A stretch of DNA of 5,340 nt, taken from assembly GCA_943325355.2 (NCBI GenBank), contig CALPPA020000147.1, positions 1 to 5,340 on the forward strand, given 5' to 3'. The notes beneath the pieces are model-generated. The model was not told where the DNA came from. It worked only from the letters and a program-made list of their open reading frames with translations, and ran no database searches. Every line of letters begins with the position of its first letter. Within the stretch, counting starts at the first letter, position 1. The stretch is from Klebsiella pneumoniae (GTDB taxonomy: Bacteria > Bacteroidota > Bacteroidia > Flavobacteriales > Flavobacteriaceae). Shown one piece after another: positions 1 through 5,340 of the stretch. A program made the translations under genes and the position numbers.

Positions 1-696
1 ATCGATTAATTCTAGTTCTTCCCTTAATTTATAAGCGGGCTTTTCGCCAATAATTTTCTCCAGTTCCGGATTTTTCAAATCCGAAAAAGCGATAGTCTCT
101 TCGATGTTTTTTCTACTATCGCCACTAAACAAGTTGATGTTTTCTTCCCACAAATTGTAGATTCCCTGAAAATCATACCCCATTCCTATAGGGAAACTTA
201 AGGGCGTAACCGTCAAGCCCAGTTTTTGTTCCACTTCGTCCATCAAGTCAAAAGCATCTTTTCCTTCACGGTCTAATTTATTGATAAAAACGATGATGGG
301 AATTTTTCGCAGTCTGCAAACGGCCACTAATTTCTCTGTTTGTTCCTCGACACCTTTGGCTACGTCAATCACAACAATCACGCTGTCAACAGCAGTAAGG
401 GTCCTGAAGGTGTCCTCGGCAAAATCCTTGTGTCCGGGTGTATCGAGAATATTTATTTTCTTGTCCTTGTAATTGAAGGCCAAAACGGAGGTCGAAACCG
501 AAATTCCTCTCTGGCGTTCAATTTCCATAAAGTCACTCGTGGCCCCTTTCTTAATCTTGTTATTTTTTACCGCACCTGCTTCCTGAATGGCGCCTCCAAA
601 AAGGAGTAACTTTTCTGTTAAGGTTGTTTTACCGGCGTCTGGATGCGAAATAATCCCAAAAGTTCTTCTTCGCTGTATTTCTTCTAAAAAGCCCAT
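1..696 (-). CDS. prfC: Peptide chain release factor 3 (RF3), N-terminal part, 3' end cut by window edge
   Basis: This is the GTPase that removes RF1/RF2 from the ribosome after peptide release, acting in the cytoplasm. Reading from the ATG at 696 down to base 1 gives 232 codons with no stop. E. coli RF3 has about 529 residues, so less than half is present. The visible part is the GTP-binding domain. It shows G1 SHPDAGKTT (residues 17-25), switch I/G2 RGISVSTS (63-70), G3 DTPGH (85-89) and G4 NKLD (139-142). SHPDAGKTT and RGISVSTS separate RF3 from EF-G, EF-Tu and LepA, so the call is firm. The start is chosen because the family's N-terminal residues ([27 protein letters not shown], given in part) begin right after it and a consensus promoter lies 18 bases upstream. 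There is no Shine-Dalgarno sequence, as is usual in Bacteroidota. It is divergent from eno. The C-terminal translation-factor domains cannot be seen. Confidence 0.95.
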   Translation of the reverse strand, partial: MGFLEEIQRRRTFGIISHPDAGKTTLTEKLLLFGGAIQEAGAVKNNKIKKGATSDFMEIERQRGISVSTSVLAFNYKDKKINILDTPGHKDFAEDTFRTLTAVDSVIVVIDVAKGVEEQTEKLVAVCRLRKIPIIVFINKLDREGKDAFDLMDEVEQKLGLTVTPLSFPIGMGYDFQGIYNLWEENINLFSGDSRKNIEETIAFSDLKNPELEKIIGEKPAYKLREELELID

Positions 697-714
697 ATTT
701 GTATCAATAGTTTG

Positions 715-745
715 CAAAAGTACTATTTATAAATGCGAATTCAAA
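715..745 (-). promoter_or_regulatory. Bacteroidota-type promoter for prfC (-33 TTTG, -7 TACTTTTG)
   Basis: On the minus strand there is TTTG (745-742), a 19-base spacer, then TACTTTTG (722-715). This matches the Bacteroidota housekeeping consensus TTTG-N19-TAnnTTTG at every defined position. The -7 box ends 18 bases before the prfC ATG, so the transcript would begin near 708-710 and have a leader of roughly a dozen bases. This is the best promoter in the window by consensus fit. The start point itself is inferred from the usual spacing. Confidence 0.75.
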
Positions 746-860
746 AAGAGGTTTTCGGATTTCAGTTTTTGGTAATCTGCAATGGTATTCATAAAATATC
801 TTTAAGATGCTTATCGTTAAATTATTATATCGTTTTCGTTAATAACATTACGTTTTTTAA

Positions 861-2245
<1,385 letters not shown>

Positions 2246-2264
2246 AATATAGGGTGTATTTTTT

Positions 2265-2308
2265 AAAAAAGCCATTTACTTTACGTAAATGGCTTTTTTG
2301 TTTTTTTT
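2265..2308 (+). terminator. Strong intrinsic terminator of eno
   Basis: A perfect 15-bp stem (2265-2279 with 2285-2299) has a five-base TTTAC loop. Its core is GCCATTTAC paired with GTAAATGGC, extended by six A-T pairs. After a single G comes a run of eight T (2301-2308). On the opposite strand the hairpin is also followed by a short T run, so it could work both ways, although no convergent gene is present. It isolates eno from gltA. Confidence 0.93.
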
Positions 2309-2331
2309 AACGATATCATCGCGATTTTCAT

Positions 2332-2362
2332 TTTTTATTATCGTTCTAAATTCCTAAATTTG
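2332..2362 (+). promoter_or_regulatory. Bacteroidota-type promoter for gltA (-7 TAAATTTG)
   Basis: TAAATTTG at 2355-2362 fits TAnnTTTG. At the preferred 19-base spacing the -33 position is TTTT (2332-2335), again a near miss to TTTG, as at eno. The -7 box ends 40 bases before the gltA ATG, so the leader would be about 33-35 bases, A-rich and without a Shine-Dalgarno sequence. The position after the eno terminator supports a separate gltA transcript. Confidence 0.6.
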
Positions 2363-2402
2363 AAAAATGATTTAAAAAAAATATTTATTTCCAAACGATA
2401 CC

Positions 2403-3686
2403 ATGTCAAAAACAGCAAAATTAGAAATCGAAGGCAAAATATATGAGTTGCCAATATTCATTGGGACAGAAAATGAACTGTCTATCGATATTAGTACATT
2501 ACGTGATTTATCTGGAGCGATTACTTTAGATAGAGGGTATAAAAATTCAGGAGCTTGTACCAGCGATATCACTTTTCTAGACGGTGAAGAAGGAATTTTG
2601 CGCTATAGAGGGTATTCAATCGAAGAATTAGCTGAAAATTCGAACTTTCTTGAAGTATGTTATTTGTTGATATACGGAGAATTGCCTACAAAAGCAAAAA
2701 TTTTAGATTTCGAAACTCACATTAGAAAATATACTTTAGTGAATGAGGAAATGAAAAGCATCATTGATGGTTTTCCTACAACTGCTCACCCAATGGGAGT
2801 TTTGTCTGCCTTAACAAGCGCCTTGATTGCTTTTAATCCAAAAGCTGTAAATCCACAAAACCAAGACGAATTGTATGAAGCTGTTTGTAAGCTTTTGGGT
2901 AAATTCCTTGTAATTGCCTCGTGGACGTATAGAAAAAGTTTGGGTTATCCGTTGAATTATTACGATAATACCATTGGATACGTTGAAAACTTTATGCAAT
3001 TGATGTTTAAATTGCCAACGCAACCTTATAAAGCCAATCCAGTTATTGTTGATGCTTTAGATAAATTATTTATCCTACATGCTGATCACGAACAAAACTG
3101 TTCTACTTCTACAGTAAGAATGGTTGGTTCTTCGCATGCAGGTTTATTTGCTTCAATTTCTGCTGGAATTTCTGCACTTTGGGGCCCACTACACGGTGGA
3201 GCCAATCAAGCAGTTCTTGAAATGTTAGAAGAAATTCATGCAAATGGTGGCGATACTGACAAATTTATGGCTAAAGCCAAAGATAAAAACGACCCTTTTA
3301 GATTGATGGGTTTTGGTCACAGAGTGTATAAAAATTTCGATCCAAGAGCTAAAATAATTAAAGCAGCAGCAGATGAAGTTTTGAAAACCTTGGGTGTAAA
3401 TGATCCAATTTTAGAAATTGCAAAAAAACTCGAAGCTGCAGCACTGGAAGATGAGTATTTTATTTCTAGAAAATTATATCCAAATGTTGATTTCTACTCA
3501 GGAATCATTTACAGAGCCATAGGAATCCCGACAGATATGTTTACTGTAATGTTTGCTATTGGAAGATTACCAGGATGGATTGCTCAATGGAAAGAAATGC
3601 GAGAGAACAAAGAGCCTATTGGAAGGCCAAGGCAAATTTATACTGGCTATGCTTTGAGAGAATTCAAACCGGTCGACAAAAGATAA
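2403..3686 (+). CDS. gltA: Citrate synthase, type II (hexameric-type) family
   Basis: Citrate synthase condenses acetyl-CoA and oxaloacetate to citrate, the first step of the TCA cycle, in the cytoplasm. The 427-residue length equals that of E. coli GltA, the long Gram-negative type with an N-terminal beta-rich extension, here roughly residues 1-55. Active-site residues are all present and nearly in E. coli register: His229 in LHADHEQN, catalytic His264 in GPLHGGANQA, His306 in GFGHRVYK, catalytic Asp363 in YPNVDFYSG. Substrate-binding arginines include Arg388 (GRLPGW) and Arg408 (GRPRQIYTG). The alternative 2-methylcitrate synthase (PrpC) is shorter and lacks this N-terminal extension, so GltA is the better call. 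The ATG at 2403 starts the domain directly. NADH inhibition, known for some type II enzymes, cannot be judged here. The gene has its own putative promoter and terminator, so it is probably monocistronic. Confidence 0.98.
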   Translation: MSKTAKLEIEGKIYELPIFIGTENELSIDISTLRDLSGAITLDRGYKNSGACTSDITFLDGEEGILRYRGYSIEELAENSNFLEVCYLLIYGELPTKAKILDFETHIRKYTLVNEEMKSIIDGFPTTAHPMGVLSALTSALIAFNPKAVNPQNQDELYEAVCKLLGKFLVIASWTYRKSLGYPLNYYDNTIGYVENFMQLMFKLPTQPYKANPVIVDALDKLFILHADHEQNCSTSTVRMVGSSHAGLFASISAGISALWGPLHGGANQAVLEMLEEIHANGGDTDKFMAKAKDKNDPFRLMGFGHRVYKNFDPRAKIIKAAADEVLKTLGVNDPILEIAKKLEAAALEDEYFISRKLYPNVDFYSGIIYRAIGIPTDMFTVMFAIGRLPGWIAQWKEMRENKEPIGRPRQIYTGYALREFKPVDKR

Positions 3687-3696
3687 ATTTCATTTT

Positions 3697-3726
3697 AAAA
3701 GCTCTACAAATTGTGGAGCTTTTTTT
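3697..3726 (+). terminator. Intrinsic terminator of gltA
   Basis: The stem AAAAGCTCTACA (3697-3708) pairs with TGTGGAGCTTTT (3712-3723): twelve pairs including one T-G wobble, closed by a three-base loop. The T run covers 3720-3726. It lies ten bases after the gltA stop. The last T of the run is also the first base of the next gene's -7 box. Confidence 0.88.
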
Positions 3727-3733
3727 ATCTTTG
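3726..3733 (+). promoter_or_regulatory. Putative -7 box (TATCTTTG) for the amidinotransferase-family gene
   Basis: TATCTTTG matches TAnnTTTG and ends 20 bases before the ATG at 3754, so the leader would be about 13-16 bases, similar to prfC. No TTTG or TTG lies at the 19-base position, where the sequence belongs to the gltA terminator stem. The promoter is therefore weaker by sequence than the prfC one and may need an activator, or the gene may depend partly on gltA read-through. The assignment rests on the -7 box and its placement alone. Confidence 0.5.
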
Positions 3734-3753
3734 GCCTAAACAAAACCCAGAAT

Positions 3754-4668
3754 ATGTTGGAATTAAATATAAATAATGAAACTTCTAGACTGCAAGCCGT
3801 AGTTCTTGGATCGGCAATCAGTAATGGACCAATTCCTACTAAGGACGAAGTATACGACCCCAAATCATTGGAACATATAATGGCAGGAACCTATCCTCAA
3901 GAACCAGCTATGGTATTGGAAATGGAGGCATTCAATCAAGTTTTTCTGAAATATGGAGTAACCGTTTTTCGTCCAGAGTTAATTGCAAATTACAACCAAA
4001 TATTCACAAGAGACATTGGTTTTGTAATTGGGGATACTTTTATTAAATCTAATATTTTACCAGATCGTGAACGTGAATTAGACGCAATCCAATATATAAT
4101 TGACCAAATTAACCCCAAGAAAGTAGTGCGTCCTCCTGCAGAAGTGCATATCGAAGGAGGAGATGTAATGCTCTGGAAAGACTATATTTTTATTGGAACC
4201 TATAAAGGAAGTGATTACAAGGATTATATTACGGCAAGAACAAATCTACAAGGAGTTCAGTTTATCAAAGATTTATTTCCAAACAAGATTGTTAAGGAAT
4301 TTGACTTAATAAAATCAAAAATAGAAGCGCGCGATAACGCTTTGCATTTGGATTGTTGTTTCCAACCCGTGGGTGACAACAAGGGAATTATTTATAAAAG
4401 AGGTTTCCGTGAAGAAGCGGATTACTTGTTTCTAGTGAATCTTTTCGGTGCAGCAAATCTATTTCATATTACAAGAAAAGAAATGTATCATATGAATTCC
4501 AATGTTTTTTCTATAGATTCCAATGTTGTGGTTTCTGAAAAAAAATTCACCAGACTCAATAAATGGCTCCGAGCCAATGGTTTTACAGTAGAAGAAATTC
4601 CTTATGCAGAAATCGCCAAACAAGAAGGATTATTGCGATGTTCTACTTTGCCTTTAATTAGAGATTAA
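3754..4668 (+). CDS. Amidinotransferase / dimethylarginine dimethylaminohydrolase / arginine deiminase-family protein
   Basis: This 304-residue protein has the layout of guanidino-modifying enzymes (pentein fold). These use a Cys-His-acid active site on arginine-like substrates to release ammonia or amines, or to transfer the amidino group. Motifs in order are TRDIGF (residues 85-90), EGGD (134-137), His198 in HLDCCF, MNSNVF (247-252), and the likely nucleophile Cys296 in LLRCSTLPLIRD, nine residues from the C-terminus. All elements of the catalytic set are in place, so it should be active. The exact reaction is not fixed by these motifs. Hydrolysis of arginine or methylarginine to citrulline is plausible, and amidino transfer cannot be excluded. 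No signal peptide or membrane segment is seen, so it is cytoplasmic. The ATG at 3754 lies just after the gltA terminator and a -7 box. It is probably co-transcribed with the next gene, which belongs to the same superfamily. Confidence 0.85.
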   Translation: MLELNINNETSRLQAVVLGSAISNGPIPTKDEVYDPKSLEHIMAGTYPQEPAMVLEMEAFNQVFLKYGVTVFRPELIANYNQIFTRDIGFVIGDTFIKSNILPDRERELDAIQYIIDQINPKKVVRPPAEVHIEGGDVMLWKDYIFIGTYKGSDYKDYITARTNLQGVQFIKDLFPNKIVKEFDLIKSKIEARDNALHLDCCFQPVGDNKGIIYKRGFREEADYLFLVNLFGAANLFHITRKEMYHMNSNVFSIDSNVVVSEKKFTRLNKWLRANGFTVEEIPYAEIAKQEGLLRCSTLPLIRD

Positions 4669-4679
4669 AAAAGTTGTAA

Positions 4680-4728
4680 GTTGGGTTGTTTGTTATTGCA
4701 ACCTAGAACCCAACACCAATAACCCAAT
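4680..4728 (+). promoter_or_regulatory. Inverted repeats able to form alternative leader hairpins before the CtlX-like gene
   Basis: GTTGGGTT (4680-4687) is a perfect complement of AACCCAAC (4707-4714), and it can also pair with AACCCAAT (4721-4728) using one G-T wobble. A second inverted pair, GTTATTG (4692-4698) with CAATAAC (4717-4723), is compatible with the second arrangement but not the first. Two mutually exclusive foldings are therefore possible, ending 10 to 24 bases before the start codon. No T run follows, so it is not an intrinsic terminator. Any effect on translation or mRNA stability is inference. Confidence 0.4.
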
Positions 4729-4735
4729 ACCCATA
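4701..4735 (+). repeat. Five-unit degenerate heptamer tandem repeat (ACCCAAT-like)
   Basis: The 35 bases split exactly into five 7-base units: ACCTAGA, ACCCAAC, ACCAATA, ACCCAAT and ACCCATA. The consensus is about ACCCAA(T/A). The array ends three bases before the ATG at 4739. Units 2 and 4 are also the right arms of the alternative hairpins with GTTGGGTT at 4680-4687. It resembles the short heptanucleotide repeats known from intergenic regions of cyanobacteria and some other bacteria, but a link to those is not shown. Confidence 0.55.
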
Positions 4736-4738
4736 AAA

Positions 4739-5340
4739 ATGAACCAAACAACAAATTCCATCTTAATGATTCGTCCGGTGGCTTTCCGGATGAACGAACA
4801 AACTGCAGTAAATAATTACTACCAAAAAGTGCTCGACAATCTTTTACCAGCAACGGTGAATGCCAAAGCACAAGAAGAGTTTGATGCTTTTGTTAAAAAG
4901 CTCCGAGCTGTGGGTGTGAATGTTATCGTTGTAGATGACACATTAAATCCAGACACTCCAGACAGTATTTTTCCCAACAACTGGATATCCTTTCACGAAA
5001 ATGGCGATGTGGCGTTGTACCCAATGTTTGCTGAAAATCGTCGTGAGGAACGTCGGGAAGATGTTTTGGATCTTCTTGAAGACAATGGTTTTATCATCAA
5101 CGAAATTATGGATTATACTTCGGCGGAGGAAGATGGTTTTTATCTCGAAGGCACCGGAAGCATTGTCTTGGATAGGGAAAATAGTAAAGCCTATTGCGCT
5201 TTGTCAGCTCGAGCTGATGAAGAATTATTTATCGAATTCTGTGAAGATTTCGAATATTCTCCTCTAATCTTCGAAGCGTTTCAAACCGTGAATGGAGAAC
5301 GTAAATTAATTTATCACACAAACGTGATGATGTGTGTTGG
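4739..5340 (+). CDS. ctlX: CtlX-like citrulline hydrolase / arginine deiminase-related protein, 3' end cut by window edge
   Basis: A second member of the amidinotransferase superfamily, open for 200 codons plus two bases to the window edge. It fits the CtlX group, named for citrulline use (citrulline to ornithine, CO2 and ammonia). Visible signatures are the N-terminal ILMIRPVAF (residues 8-16), DSIFPNNWISFH (75-86), LEGTGS with the probable catalytic Glu137 (136-141), and YHTNVMM with the probable catalytic His193 (192-198). The nucleophilic Cys expected in the C-terminal third is outside the window, so activity cannot be confirmed. The chosen ATG gives MNQTTNSILMIRPV; Met10 (4766) is an alternative but would remove residues just before the conserved block. 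It lies 70 bases after the preceding related gene in the same direction with no terminator or clear -7 box between, so an operon is likely. The symbol rests on family resemblance; substrate is inferred. Confidence 0.85.
   Translation, partial: MNQTTNSILMIRPVAFRMNEQTAVNNYYQKVLDNLLPATVNAKAQEEFDAFVKKLRAVGVNVIVVDDTLNPDTPDSIFPNNWISFHENGDVALYPMFAENRREERREDVLDLLEDNGFIINEIMDYTSAEEDGFYLEGTGSIVLDRENSKAYCALSARADEELFIEFCEDFEYSPLIFEAFQTVNGERKLIYHTNVMMCV

Noticed and set aside
715..717. TTG on the minus strand as an upstream alternative start for prfC
   Set aside because: It lies inside the -7 box, so it would not be in the transcript, and the conserved RF3 N-terminus begins at the ATG at 696.
281..775. 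Three overlapping plus-strand open frames (281-472, 340-609, 587-775)
   Set aside because: The first two lie wholly antisense to prfC and the third mostly so, running on into the spacer. Prf3 GTPase motifs are intact on the minus strand, and these translations resemble no family.
2311..2324. Palindromic stretch CGATATCATCG/TCGCGA between eno and gltA as an operator
   Set aside because: The palindromes are short and overlapping and there is no matching palindrome elsewhere in the window; only the AACGAT part is reported, as a low-scored finding.
4644..4650. TACTTTG as a possible -7 box for the CtlX-like gene
   Set aside because: It has one base too few between TA and TTTG to fit TAnnTTTG, and it lies inside the preceding coding sequence.
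4665..4871. Minus-strand open frame across the spacer before the CtlX-like gene
   Set aside because: Its W/G/L/V-rich C-terminal part is only the heptamer repeat read backwards, and the rest is antisense to the conserved CtlX-like N-terminus.
5001..5267. Plus-strand 88-codon open frame overlapping the CtlX-like gene
   Set aside because: It is in a different frame from the gene that carries the LEGTGS and YHTN motifs and shows no family features.

Overview
The window looks like an ordinary chromosomal segment of a member of the Flavobacteriaceae (Bacteroidota), most likely Flavobacterium or a close relative. Three things point there. The enolase and citrate synthase sequences have the flavobacterial flavour (for example the enolase [15 protein letters not shown] stretch). 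The DNA is AT-rich, and none of the starts has a Shine-Dalgarno sequence. Transcription starts are marked by the Bacteroidota-type -7 box TAnnTTTG in place of a sigma70 TATAAT box.

Layout. Positions 1-696 (minus strand) hold the N-terminal 232 codons of peptide chain release factor 3 (prfC); the rest lies beyond the left edge. A 256-base divergent spacer (697-952) contains a textbook promoter for prfC, a promoter for eno and, in the eno leader, one copy of a REP-like imperfect palindrome. Complete enolase (953-2245) follows, closed by a strong intrinsic terminator (2265-2308). Complete citrate synthase (2403-3686) has its own -7 box and its own terminator (3697-3726). A complete 304-residue guanidino-modifying enzyme of the amidinotransferase / dimethylarginine dimethylaminohydrolase / arginine deiminase superfamily follows (3754-4668); its -7 box directly abuts the citrate synthase terminator. 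Last comes the first 200 codons of a second enzyme of the same superfamily, resembling the citrulline hydrolase CtlX (4739 to the right edge). A five-unit degenerate heptamer repeat with inverted-repeat potential lies immediately before its start codon.

How the genes work together. Eno (glycolysis/gluconeogenesis) and GltA (entry to the TCA cycle) are central carbon enzymes, each apparently its own transcription unit. The two guanidino-modifying enzymes lie in the same direction, 70 bases apart, with no terminator between them, and look co-transcribed. If the first acts on arginine or methylarginine and the second on citrulline, together they would give an ATP-independent route from arginine to ornithine, but the substrates are inference. 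PrfC is a translation factor transcribed away from the rest.

No defence system, mobile element, CRISPR array, tRNA or rRNA is visible, and I do not see a clearly novel multi-gene system. The most interesting signals are small: the REP-like element in the eno leader, the heptamer repeat before the CtlX-like gene, the terminator-promoter overlap at 3726, and the paired superfamily members.
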